Assembly (NCBI GenBank): GCA_031289775.1
Contig: JAITOY010000013.1
Coordinates: 1-47,250 of the forward strand
DNA: 47,250 nt
Direction of reading: 5' to 3'
Source: Synergistaceae bacterium
GTDB taxonomy: Bacteria > Synergistota > Synergistia > Synergistales > Synergistaceae
Numbering within the stretch: position 1 is the stretch's first letter; each line of letters starts with the position of its first letter. This document shows, piece after piece, positions 16,746 through 26,300 of this stretch. The notes below the pieces were generated by a model. It was not told the DNA's origin. It did not search any database and was given only the letters and a program-made list of their open reading frames with translations. Position numbers and translations under genes: made by a program.

Positions 16746-17024
16746 ACATACACACCCCCAAAAGCGGGCATGTTAATGGTGAACACTAAAAAAAAACGCG
16801 TCAGACATGTAATTTTGACGGTTCGAGTGCGCCAACAGCGACCCCATAACATCGTTCCATGCATCTCCTTCGCTAATGGCAAGAAGCAGGATTTCTCCCG
16901 CTTCTCTGTGGGAAATTAACCCAGGCTTTGAGTCCATGGCTCAGAAACCGCAACAACCATCCATCACTTTAGGCTCTCAAGGCTCGGAGATATTTATATT
17001 ATGGTAATTTATTTATAAACTTAC
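16746..17024 (-). ncRNA. structured 5' leader of moeA (candidate riboswitch)
   Basis: The leader runs about 280 bases from the promoter at 17032-17059 to moeA. A closing stem pairs 16986-16991 with 16863-16868 (6 bp). Inside it are a UUGAG/CUCAA helix, a short UGGG/CCCA hairpin, and a hairpin with 9 bp (16883-16891 with 16896-16904, one G-U pair) capped by a GAAA tetraloop. A T9 terminator-like element follows. A closed multi-helix domain followed by a terminator is riboswitch architecture. Moco-responsive RNAs are known upstream of molybdenum cofactor genes, but I cannot confirm a match to that motif by eye. No protein gene is seen here. Confidence 0.45.
16788..16820 (-). terminator. terminator-like element in the moeA leader
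   Basis: On the minus strand a CGTCA/TGACG stem (16816-16820 with 16799-16803) is followed two bases later by nine T residues (16796 to 16788). The stem is only 5 bp, so it is weak on paper, but the T tract is long. It lies about 40 bases before moeA and within its leader, so it could act as an attenuator. Confidence 0.5.
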
Positions 17025-17031
17025 ATAATCG

Positions 17032-17059
17032 ATTATATCTCATTAGCAGGTACTGTCAA
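17032..17059 (-). promoter_or_regulatory. sigma70-type promoter of moeA-mobA
   Basis: On the minus strand TTGACA (17054-17059), 16 bp, and TATAAT (17032-17037) are both perfect. A 12-bp palindrome, ATAATCGATTAT (17025-17036), overlaps the -10 box and the start region and may be an operator. Confidence 0.78.
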
Positions 17060-17220
17060 GACAATGGGCTGCTCCACCCAAGGCAGACGCGTCAGAATTT
17101 TGAGTGCGTCAATCCGTATTCCAAGCGCCAATGTGTGCAATGGCATACTCTTCGATGGTCATAATCAATGAGAAAGTGCAGATATTTTATGATTTGCGAA
17201 CATGCCCTAGTTTGGGCGCA
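17060..17220. other. non-coding stretch downstream of the GPH transporter
   Basis: Together with the moeA leader and promoter this makes a gap of about 475 bp without a protein gene. This part contains GCGTCAGAATTTTGAGTGCG (17089-17108), which resembles sequence in the moeA leader near 16798-16820. I see no gene, and no clear terminator for the transporter. Confidence 0.5.
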
Positions 17221-18597
17221 CTAAGTTCGAGGGATGCCGGATAAGCCTGGCGCGGCATGAGGCATTGACTCGCACAGTCCGGCGGTTTCTGGGGTGGCCG
17301 CCGCGTCGCGTCTGAACGAGAGGAAGGCGAAAAACGCGCTTAAAAGTTTTGTAAGGATGGTCAGCCCCAGGAAGCATATCTTTATCCCAAAAAGCGACGT
17401 CGCGGTCTGCTCGACGTTTGGAGAGTACGACGTCAGGTACAAAACGAAAGCGACGATCGAACCGGCGACGGCGTAGCCAACCTTGGCGGAGACCATCAAA
17501 AACGAGTTCACGACACCGCCGAAGCTCCCAGAGGTCTTTTCTGACATCTCGTCGGAGAGGCAAGACGCTCGCACGTACAGCAGGTTGTTCGGGAAAGCGG
17601 TCGCGAGGCCGTAAAACGCGTTCGCGGCCATGAGCATCCACAGGGACGAACCGGCGTACCAGACGAGCGTCATGCTGAGAGCGGCGCCGAGGTAACCGCC
17701 AACCATGAGGCGCGAGAGCGGCGCGCGCTTCGACGCCCACAGTATGATCGGTTGGGCGAGGGACGAACAGGCCAGCCCGACCATGAAAAAAACCGGGATG
17801 ATGTCCTGCCTGTTTAAGCAATATTTCAGGTAGTACATCGCCGCTTGGATCCTGACGGACATACCCATCTGGTCGCATATGAGCATCAGGTAAAGGAACA
17901 TGAGGCTTTTGTTTTTCAACACGGACGACGCCGTTTCGCGAGGCGAAAGCACGCTCTCCGGCGCCCTGTGTTTCTCTGTGGTGTTTTTTGCGCCGAGTAG
18001 GCATGACACACAAGCTATTACGGCAAAAACGGCCATCGTGACAAAAAAGCCGATCCGCTCGGAGGCCCCGCCAAAAAACTTCACGAGTTTGAACGTCATG
18101 TGCGACGACAACGAAACCGCGAGGATGCTGGCCGTTATCTTTAGCGTGTTCGTGGCGCCGCGCTCCCTGGAGTCGCTTATCAGCGCGAGCATCGGCAGGT
18201 TCGCCACCTCGATCATGCTGAACGAAAAGCTCCATGCGAGATATATCAAAAGATACCAGACGACGCCGGCCAGGCCCGGCAGCGGGGCCGGCGAAAAAAG
18301 GCACACGAGCAGAACGCTCGACGGGACGATCCAGTAAAAGACGTAGCCCCTATACTTCCCGTATTTCGTCTCCCGCCTGTCCATATAGTAGCCGATGAAC
18401 GGGTCGACAGCGCCGTCGAAAAACCGCGCCGCGAGCAGTATGATCGAAACCGTAATGGTCGGAAGCGCAAGGACATCCGTGTAGTAATACATCAAAAACG
18501 ACGCCACCGTCATATAGAGCAAGGTGCTGCCGAAGTTAATTGACGAATAACCCAACGTCGTCCTTCCCGGCAACGTTTCTATTTTTTGCACGGCCAA
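17221..18597 (-). CDS. GPH-family (MelB-like) sugar/cation symporter
   Basis: This 458-residue, twelve-helix transporter is of the glycoside-pentoside-hexuronide:cation symporter family. The family region RFFDGAVDPFIGYYMDRR (about residues 58-75) carries the Asp pair that binds the cation in MelB relatives. A second half follows the cytoplasmic loop near residues 215-230. The C terminus has a short hydrophilic tail. The start is TTG 18595-18597, eight bases after AGGAGG, an unusual codon but the best-supported one. It is divergent from the MalT-like regulator gene with about 140 bp between, so that regulator probably controls it. The substrate is not evident. Confidence 0.85.
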   Translation of the reverse strand: MAVQKIETLPGRTTLGYSSINFGSTLLYMTVASFLMYYYTDVLALPTITVSIILLAARFFDGAVDPFIGYYMDRRETKYGKYRGYVFYWIVPSSVLLVCLFSPAPLPGLAGVVWYLLIYLAWSFSFSMIEVANLPMLALISDSRERGATNTLKITASILAVSLSSHMTFKLVKFFGGASERIGFFVTMAVFAVIACVSCLLGAKNTTEKHRAPESVLSPRETASSVLKNKSLMFLYLMLICDQMGMSVRIQAAMYYLKYCLNRQDIIPVFFMVGLACSSLAQPIILWASKRAPLSRLMVGGYLGAALSMTLVWYAGSSLWMLMAANAFYGLATAFPNNLLYVRASCLSDEMSEKTSGSFGGVVNSFLMVSAKVGYAVAGSIVAFVLYLTSYSPNVEQTATSLFGIKICFLGLTILTKLLSAFFAFLSFRRDAAATPETAGLCESMPHAAPGLSGIPRT

Positions 18598-18738
18598 TAG
18601 ACCCGCCTCCTGTGGGACAAAACTCCTCTAAAATCTTCATTTATATTCTACACAAATATCTAAAGCGCAAAATACGCCCTAATGGTATAGAATTTTGAAG
18701 AAAACAAAACGATGGTTTTTGTAAGGAGGTCACGCGCG

Positions 18739-21273
18739 GTGAAAAAAAATCGATCCTCGCTTCCAGCAAAAGCTGGGCTTCTCAATCGGCCACGCGTCTC
18801 GGATCTTTTGGGGCGCGCGGTGCGAAGCTCGCTTGTGACCATTATATCCGGCCCAGGCTATGCGAAGACGTGTGAGATGGCGACGTTCGCGCAGTCGGCG
18901 CCATCTCGTCTTATATGGATGCACTTCAACCAGCTCGACAACCTTCTGGAACATTTCTGGAACAGCTTCACCATCGCGGTGAGTGAAGAATTGCCGCGTC
19001 TGGTTAAACAATTTGAATTAATAGGCTTTCCGGACAACCTCTCGAAGTTCGAGTCGTTCCTGCGCATATTCGCGGGTGAAATTTACGGAGGCGAACAGGT
19101 TCTTTTGGTCGCGGACAACTTCGAACATATAACGAGCGAAGAGGTGAAGTCCTTTTTCGAGAACCTCGTGACAGCGCGACTCGAAAATTTCTGCCTGACG
19201 CTCATAAGCTCGGCGAAAACCGACATCGGCGTCGCGGCTCTCAGCGGCGGCGGACTTTATCAAGTCACGTCCGACGATCTGAAGTTCACTGAGGGCGAGA
19301 CGAGGGAGCTGTTCGCCATGTACGGGCACAAGCTCTCGCCCGAAAAGCTGAAGGAGCTCGACAGTCTCATAGGCGGATGGCCTATGGCGCTGTACCTCAT
19401 ATCGCAGGAGTTCGACCCCGAAAAAACATATAACGCGTCGGAGGCTCGGCTCGGCGTCATAGACGCCATGTTCGGGAGGGAGTTCTTCTCGCGCTACAAC
19501 CCGGAGATCAGGAACCTGCTCGTAAAACTCTCGCTCCTACAGAGCTTCCCGTTCGAAATTGTGAGAAACATCGGCGACTGCGACCCCGACGAGGCGGAGG
19601 ACGTCCTCGCGTCGAACATCTACATCGCGCGCGACCACACGTCGAGGCTCTACGCTTTCCAGAAAATGTACCGGGCCTTCCTCATGAGCAAAACGTCGAC
19701 GCTCAGCGAGACGAACATACGGGAGTTCTGGCGCGTATCCGGCGAGACGTTTCTCTCCCTCGGCTACAGCCTCGAAGCGATCGGCTGCTTTGAAAACTGC
19801 GGGCGCCACGAAAAAATGTTCGCCTCGATCGTGGAACACCTGAGGAATAACACGGATTACAGCCGGGAGAGGGCGAATTTTTTTCTCCAGAAGATAGATC
19901 TGCTGCCGCCGGAATTTATGGAACAAAATCCGTACGCCGAATATATGAGGGCAATTATGCTGATCAACAATCTGGAAATTGACAAGGCCTACGAGATCAT
20001 ACTGGCGCTCGAGAAAAAACTGCTTGGCTCGGAGACGCCGGAGGCGCGAGAACTGATGGGCGAGTCGTACTGGCTGTTGGCCTGCCTCAATATGCTGAAT
20101 TGCGACACGGTCTTCGTCGAATACTTCAAACGCTCGTCTGAATACCTCCCGAACGGATCGCTGATACGAGCAGCATCCCTTCACGTGGGAAACGTCTACG
20201 TTTTCAACCTAGCGAAGGAGTGTCATGGCGAGATTGAGCGCATCGAGAAGGCCGTCCACGCTGCGATGCCCTACTTCACAAAAGTTGCGCGCGGAGGAGG
20301 AAGCGGTCTCGAACACCTCTACTCGGCCGAGGCCGGTTATTTCACGTTCAACTTCAAAAAGGCGAAACGAAGCGCGAACATGGCTATTTACGTCGCCTCC
20401 GAGGCAGGCCAGCACGATATCCTTTGCAACGCGTACCTCATACTCGCGAAGACAGCCATCATGCAGGGCGATTACGACGAGTGCGCCAGATGCGTCGACT
20501 TTTCGACAAATTACGTAAACGAGAGGGAGCTGACGAGGCTTTACGACCTCCGCGACTGTTTCTTGAGCGGCCTGTACGTCACAGTCGGCGACTTTGACCG
20601 CGTAACGAGGTGGATAACATCCCCCGCCATCATCAACCAAACCCACCCGCCAATCTTCCGCGGACGTGACCAGCTCATACACGCCGAGTACCTGCTCGGC
20701 GTCCAAAAGTACGACGAGCTGCTGGCTCTCGTCAAATTTATCGAGGCTTTTTATAAACTCCAGGGAAGGTGGGTATGCGTGCTGAAGTCCGTCATATTGC
20801 GCGCAATCGCCCACCTGAGAGTGGGCGAGACGGATTACGCGCTCGAAGCGTTATGGAGGGCCTACGAAATGTCCTGCCAAAACTACGTCATCACTCCGTT
20901 TGTGGAGAACGCTGGCCACATGCGCAGCCTGGTGGAGGCGGCGCGGAAATCGGACGAATATGCCTTCGACGCCGCCTGGCTCGACGACATCTACAGAAAA
21001 TCGGCGACCTGCGCCAAACGCCAGTCGTTCATCGCAAACGAGTACTTCAAGCGGGAAAGCCTGCCCCGCGCCGACGGGCAGAAGCTGTCGAAGCGAGAGA
21101 CTGAGCTGCTCCACAACCTGTCTCAGGGACTCACTCGCGAGGAGATAGCCGACGTCAACTCCCTGTCCATCAACACGGTGAAGAGTGTTATAAAAAGCGT
21201 CTACAACAAGCTCGGCGCCGTAAATCGCGCCGACGCCATCCGTATAGCGACCACGAGGGGGATATTGAAATGA
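18739..21273 (+). CDS. MalT-like LuxR-family transcriptional regulator
   Basis: This is an 844-residue large ATP-binding regulator. An N-terminal P-loop (SGPGYAKT, about 37-44) begins the STAND-type nucleotide-binding domain. A long alpha-helical, TPR-like middle follows. The C-terminal LuxR helix-turn-helix is at about 775-840 (KLSKRETELLHNLSQG ... EEIADVNSLSINTVKSVIK). I start at GTG 18739, eight bases after AAGGAGGT; upstream ATG 18712 would place that site inside the coding region. An extended -10 (TGGTATAGA, 18683-18691) lies upstream. Such proteins usually activate a divergent or nearby gene in response to an inducer, and the GPH transporter is the obvious target. Confidence 0.88.
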   Translation: MKKNRSSLPAKAGLLNRPRVSDLLGRAVRSSLVTIISGPGYAKTCEMATFAQSAPSRLIWMHFNQLDNLLEHFWNSFTIAVSEELPRLVKQFELIGFPDNLSKFESFLRIFAGEIYGGEQVLLVADNFEHITSEEVKSFFENLVTARLENFCLTLISSAKTDIGVAALSGGGLYQVTSDDLKFTEGETRELFAMYGHKLSPEKLKELDSLIGGWPMALYLISQEFDPEKTYNASEARLGVIDAMFGREFFSRYNPEIRNLLVKLSLLQSFPFEIVRNIGDCDPDEAEDVLASNIYIARDHTSRLYAFQKMYRAFLMSKTSTLSETNIREFWRVSGETFLSLGYSLEAIGCFENCGRHEKMFASIVEHLRNNTDYSRERANFFLQKIDLLPPEFMEQNPYAEYMRAIMLINNLEIDKAYEIILALEKKLLGSETPEARELMGESYWLLACLNMLNCDTVFVEYFKRSSEYLPNGSLIRAASLHVGNVYVFNLAKECHGEIERIEKAVHAAMPYFTKVARGGGSGLEHLYSAEAGYFTFNFKKAKRSANMAIYVASEAGQHDILCNAYLILAKTAIMQGDYDECARCVDFSTNYVNERELTRLYDLRDCFLSGLYVTVGDFDRVTRWITSPAIINQTHPPIFRGRDQLIHAEYLLGVQKYDELLALVKFIEAFYKLQGRWVCVLKSVILRAIAHLRVGETDYALEALWRAYEMSCQNYVITPFVENAGHMRSLVEAARKSDEYAFDAAWLDDIYRKSATCAKRQSFIANEYFKRESLPRADGQKLSKRETELLHNLSQGLTREEIADVNSLSINTVKSVIKSVYNKLGAVNRADAIRIATTRGILK

Positions 21274-21296
21274 TATATCGACGCCTGACGCTGTTT

Positions 21297-21315
21297 AAAA
21301 CGCCCCTGCGTTTTT
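21297..21315 (+). terminator. terminator after the LuxR-type regulator
   Basis: AAAACGC (21297-21303) and GCGTTTT (21308-21314) form a 7-bp stem with a four-base loop that runs into a T run. It lies 24 bp after the regulator stop. Confidence 0.5.
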
Positions 21316-21436
21316 CGCTGAGGTGTGTTATAGTAGATTTCACTATTTTTGAAAAATATTAAATTTTAAGTGATGTTTTTTTAGCGAAAGAAAGTATAAT
21401 AAACGCGTCCGTCAATATTTTCGCACTACGAAAGGG

Positions 21437-23221
21437 ATGTTTAACTTGTCACTTACAAATAACAAAGCTGTCAACTCATGGGTAGAGGAAATGCGCGCAA
21501 TGACGAAACCGGACAAGGTCGTATGGATCGACGGTTCTGATAAGCAGTTGGACGAGCTGCGCAAGGAGAGCCTTGCCGCCGGGGAGATCATCGCGCTTAA
21601 CAAGGAAAAACTGCCGGACTGTTTCCTGCACAGAACCGCCGTGAACGACGTCGCGCGTGTCGAACACCGCACGTTCATCTGTTCGCGCAAAAAAGAGGAC
21701 TCCGGCCCGACGAACAACTGGATGGATCCGGTTGAGATGTACGCGAAGCTGCGCAAGCTGTACGAAGGCGCCATGACCGGCCGCACGATGTACGTGATCC
21801 CCTTCTCCATGACCGTTCCAGAATCGCCGTTCGCAAAGTTCGGCATCGAGCTCACAGACTCCATATACGTCGTCCTGAACATGGCGATAATGACCCGCAT
21901 CGGCACGCGCGTGCTGAAGTGCCTCGACGCGAGCAAGAACCCGTCGGACTTCACGAAGGGCCTCCACGCCAAGGCGCAGATAGACGAGGAGAACCGTTAC
22001 ATCGTGCAGTTCCCCGAGGACAACGCAATCTGGTCGATCAACTCTGGTTACGGCGGCAACGTGCTGCTCGGCAAGAAGTGCTTCGCGCTCCGCATAGCCT
22101 CCTTCCTTGGCCGCAATGAGGGCTGGATGGCCGAGCACATGCTCATCCTGGGCCTCGAAAACCCTAAGGGCGAAGTGCGCTACTTGGCCGCCGCATTCCC
22201 GTCGGCCTGCGGCAAGACAAACCTCGCCATGCTCATCCCGCCGGAGATCTACAAGAAAAAGGGCTACAAGGTCTGGTGCGTCGGCGACGACATCGCCTGG
22301 CTGCGCGTAGGCCCGGACGGCAGGCTGTGGGCCGTGAACCCGGAGGCCGGATTCTTCGGCGTCGCCCCCGGCACGAACATGAAGTCGAACCCGAACGCGC
22401 TCCTCTCCTGCCAGAAAAACGCGATTTTCACGAACGTCGTTCACAACCTGGACGACGATACGGTCTGGTGGGAGGGCCTAGACAAGAACCCGCCGAAAAA
22501 CGCCCTCAACTGGAAGGGTGAGAAGTGGGACTCGGCGAGCGGCGTACCCGGAGCTCACCCGAACAGCCGCTTCACAGCGCCTGCGAACCAATGCCCCTGC
22601 ATTTCGAGCGAGTTTGAGGCGCCGCAGGGCGTTCCCATCTCCGCCATCGTCTTCGGCGGTCGCAGAGCAAAGACCGCCCCGCTCGTGTATCAGTCGCGCG
22701 ACTGGGATCACGGCGTTTTCGTGGGCTCCATAATGGCGAGCGAGACGACGGCAGCCGCGTCCGGCGCGGTTGGCGTCGTGAGGCGCGACCCAATGGCGAT
22801 GCTGCCCTTCTGCGGCTATCACATGGGAGATTACTTTGCGCATTGGCTCGACATGGGTAAAAAGATCCCGAACCCGCCAAAGATCTTCAACGTCAACTGG
22901 TTCCGCACAAACGACGAGGGCAAGTTCATCTGGCCGGGTTACGGCGACAACATGCGCGTCCTAGAGTGGATCATAGCGCGCGCCTTCGGCGAAGCCGAAG
23001 CCGACGAGAGCCCGATCGGCTATGTGCCGCACCCCGACGATATCAACATCGAGGGCCTGGACGAAATATCCCTTGATGCCTTGAAGGGTCTTCTCTCAGT
23101 AGACAAAAACCTCTGGAAGGAAGAAGTCAAGGGCATCCACGAGTTCTACGCGAAGTTCGGCGACAAACTGCCGGCGAAACTGAACGAAGAGCTCGCCGCC
23201 CTCGAGAAAAAACTAGGCTGA
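21437..23221 (+). CDS. pckG: phosphoenolpyruvate carboxykinase (GTP)
   Basis: This 594-residue enzyme interconverts oxaloacetate and PEP with GTP/GDP, linking the C4 acid pool and gluconeogenesis. The kinase loop is FPSACGKTNLAML (Cys258, Lys260 in ATG numbering). Downstream are GDDIAWLRVGPDG and VFGGRRAKT, all typical of the GTP type rather than the ATP type. Length matches the family. ATG 21437 directly abuts its AAAGGG, whereas TTG 21446 lies nine bases after it. The true start may therefore be the TTG, three codons shorter. TATAAT at 21395-21400 is a plausible -10 with no clear -35. Confidence 0.95.
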   Translation: MFNLSLTNNKAVNSWVEEMRAMTKPDKVVWIDGSDKQLDELRKESLAAGEIIALNKEKLPDCFLHRTAVNDVARVEHRTFICSRKKEDSGPTNNWMDPVEMYAKLRKLYEGAMTGRTMYVIPFSMTVPESPFAKFGIELTDSIYVVLNMAIMTRIGTRVLKCLDASKNPSDFTKGLHAKAQIDEENRYIVQFPEDNAIWSINSGYGGNVLLGKKCFALRIASFLGRNEGWMAEHMLILGLENPKGEVRYLAAAFPSACGKTNLAMLIPPEIYKKKGYKVWCVGDDIAWLRVGPDGRLWAVNPEAGFFGVAPGTNMKSNPNALLSCQKNAIFTNVVHNLDDDTVWWEGLDKNPPKNALNWKGEKWDSASGVPGAHPNSRFTAPANQCPCISSEFEAPQGVPISAIVFGGRRAKTAPLVYQSRDWDHGVFVGSIMASETTAAASGAVGVVRRDPMAMLPFCGYHMGDYFAHWLDMGKKIPNPPKIFNVNWFRTNDEGKFIWPGYGDNMRVLEWIIARAFGEAEADESPIGYVPHPDDINIEGLDEISLDALKGLLSVDKNLWKEEVKGIHEFYAKFGDKLPAKLNEELAALEKKLG

Positions 23222-23250
23222 AGTTAAACTTCAACAGATAGCAATAATGC

Positions 23251-23280
23251 GGGAGGGCCTTGGCAAACCAAGTCCCTCTC
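23251..23280 (+). terminator. hairpin terminator after pckG
   Basis: Arms 23251-23263 and 23268-23280 pair over 13 positions with one mismatch and one G-T pair around CAAA. The following T content is modest (GTTTGCGGTTTCG), so termination may be partial. TATAAT (23348-23353) downstream may start the helicase transcript. Confidence 0.5.
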
Positions 23281-23391
23281 GTTTGCGGTTTCGTCCGCTG
23301 TGCCCTTGATTTGAGATATCGCGATGTTCTGCTGGCGCTCCATTGTATATAATAGGAGCGGTACCAAATTTTTCCCCGGGGGAATCATACG

Positions 23392-26300
23392 ATGTTCTTC
23401 GATGAGGCTAAACGTGAAAAACTCATGAATTCATATTATGAGCTGACATCTCAGGAGAGGAGAGCATGTCGCGTCCTTTCCGCGCTCTACGCGCCTATCG
23501 TGGTCACGAAGCTGGCCCGCGTCCTGAACGCGACAGACGACAAAAACCTCCCTAGCGGCGTCAAGTGGGACGCGAAAAAAAATCTCGGCCCGCTGCTCGA
23601 AAGATGGGATAAGCTTGGGCTCGTGCGGAAGATTCCGACGAGCCACGACTCCTGGATGTGCAACAAACTTATCTCGGAGCCGCTCGCGAGGGAGGCTCTC
23701 TCGCTCGGCGAGTTCAAGCGTTTCTGCGATGTCATCGCCAAGCAGCACGATATCTCAGGAACTAACCAATCCTGGTACGAATATCACTTCGACAGCAAGG
23801 AGTACTACATTAGGGAACTTCGCGGTGTGATTTATCTCGGGAATGAGACGCGATTCAAAACACTGATCAGAGAGGGACGCTATATTTTCCCCACTGAGTT
23901 CACAAATTTCATATCCCGTGATATCCCGCTCTGCCCGCCGCTCACCGAGATACTGTTCAACCCGCTCGACGAGAAGCTCGTAATGGAGCTCCCGCCCGAT
24001 ATAGCGTCCGCCGCGATTTACGAGACGTCTCGCTTTTTCTCCGGGCTGCCGGACAAGACGAATGCGGTCAAATCGCTGCTAGAGAAGTTCATAGAAAGAC
24101 ACCCCGGTTACCTGATGCTTGAGCGCGAGGCCATGCTCGACATGCTGCAAGAGGGGCGTTTCGACGACGCCGAGCGGTTGATCGCGTCCTCGAGGGAGGA
24201 CGACGCTCAGAACAATGCCATCAGGGCGACTATCGCAGTCGCGAGAGGCGATCCGGACGGCGCCTACGAGCTATTCGAGTCCGGCATAAAGCGCATCAGG
24301 AAGGAGACCGGGAAGCGCAAGGTCGCGTTTCACACATGGTGCGGCGTGCTCTACCCAATCCTGATGGTTCGCTCTGGCGCGCAGGCCAAAAAAATCATCG
24401 ACTACGTGAACGCCGCCGTCGACTTCAACCCCAACACGGAGGCGGCTCTTTTGATGGCGAAGTCCCTCACCGCTCAGGGAACCGAGCGCCAGAAGATATT
24501 CTCGCAGGAGACGATAAACTTCGTCAAGAACCGCGAGATCGTCTATGACACTTTTTTTTTCGCTCTGTTCGCTTATTGGATAGACCAGGCGAAGGCGCGA
24601 AAACATATCGCTCTCTTTGCCAAAACGTGCGCCAACTTGAACGAGATGGGTATGACATTCCTCGCGTCCGAGCTGGCGAGCATCATAAGGGAGCTCTCCC
24701 CGAAAGAGACCTCTTCATTCAGCGCGCTGCCTGAACCCGCGTTTCCTCTAAAAAATCTGCTCTGCCACCAAAACGACTGGGAGCTGTCGCTCAGCGCGCT
24801 CTCTAATCTGGGCGTCCCGTCCATGCCGGGGAAAAAGGCGGGGGCTAAACGACTGATATGGCGCATCGACTGGTATAAAGGCTCGGACGGGAAACCTGTC
24901 ATCCAAGAGATCGTCCCGGTAGAACAGTCACTGCAGCCTCGAGGCTGGAGCTCCGGCAAGGACGTATCCCTGAGCCGCCTCCGCAAAAACCCAAATGCCG
25001 TGTCGAGCCTCACGGAGCAAGACCGGTCGGCCATCACAGCTATACGCGAGGAGAGGGGCTTCTACGGCGCGCATTTTTTTATCGACGGCCCCATGATGCT
25101 GAGGCTGCTCTCCAGACATCCGCTGCTCTTCAAGTCAGGGATGGACGAGGGAGTCGAGATATCTACGGACGAACCGAGGCTCTCCGCCATATCGTCCGGC
25201 GGGAGCTATATATTGAGGATCGACCCATATCCAAACGAACAGGAGATGGAGGCCAAACTCGTTCTTTTCGAGGACTCGCACAACTGTCTGCGGCTGGTTC
25301 TCTTCGAGGAAAAACATTTAAGGATGGCTGTGATACTCGGCCCGAAAGGGCTCGTTGTGCCGGAGTCGGCGCGCGACTCCGTGCTGAAGACGCTCGGCGG
25401 CCTCTCGTCTGTTGTCACCGTTCACTCGGACATCGCTGGGATAGAGTCGGGGGCGGACGTCGTGGAGGCTGATCGCAGGCTTTACATCCAGTTGCAGCCC
25501 GCCGGAGAGGGGTTGGACGTGGAGGCTGTGACGCGCCCGCTCGGGAGCGGGAGCGCGCCCTGCCGCCCAGGCATCGGCGGAGAAAACATATTTGGCCTTC
25601 GTGACGGCCGCAGAGTACAAGCTCGACGGGATATACTCGGCGAGGCCGACGCGCTCTCGATGCTGATCGGCTCGTGCAGGACTCTCTCCGACGCCGAACA
25701 AACATCCGAGAACCGCTGGTCGCTGGACGACGCTGAGTTGTCGCTCGAATTCCTGCTCCAGCTTCGTGATGCCCCGGAGATCGTTGTCGAGTGGCCGAAG
25801 GGCGGAGACAGGAGCGTCAAGAGGCTCGACCCGTCCTCCATGAACCTCTCGATCCGGAATTCGCGCGAGTGGTTCGCCGTGTCCGGCGAGATAAAGGTCG
25901 ACGAGGGCGTCGTATGGAACATGAAACAAATAGTGAGGCTGCTTGACGTGTCGAAGGGACGGTTCATCCCTTTGGGCAACGACCGCTTCGTAGCGCTGAC
26001 CGACGAGTTCCGGCGAAGGCTGGAGGATCTCTCCTCCGTCGGGGAGATGAAAGGCGAGGAGCTCAGGATCTCGCCCATCTCGATAGCCGCGCTGTCGCCG
26101 ATCGCGGACGAGGTCGGTTCGTTCGAGGGCGGCGGCGAGTGGATGGCGAACGCGGCGCTGATAGACGAAGCGGCGGCGATGAACCCCGATCCTCCATCCG
26201 CCTTCAAAGGCGAGCTGAGGGGCTACCAGCTCGACGGGTTTCGCTGGCTGGCCCGCCTCGCGCATTGGGGCGCCGGCGCCTGTCTCGCCGACGACATGGG

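Noticed and set aside
16819..16840. tRNA T-arm-like GGTTCGAGTGCG
   Set aside because: No acceptor stem, anticodon arm or CCA end can be built around it; similar GGTTCGAA at about 739 is inside a coding gene.
17207..18304. Open frame of 365 codons inside the GPH transporter gene, same strand, other frame
   Set aside because: It overlaps a clear twelve-helix transporter, is rich in Arg/Pro and has no family features; it is a GC-driven shadow.
21476..22444. 322-codon antisense frame in pckG
   Set aside because: A codon-bias shadow of a highly conserved enzyme gene; Arg/Val/His-rich with no motif.
25318..26265. 315-codon antisense frame in the SNF2 gene
   Set aside because: Same reason: composition typical of an antisense shadow and no start context.
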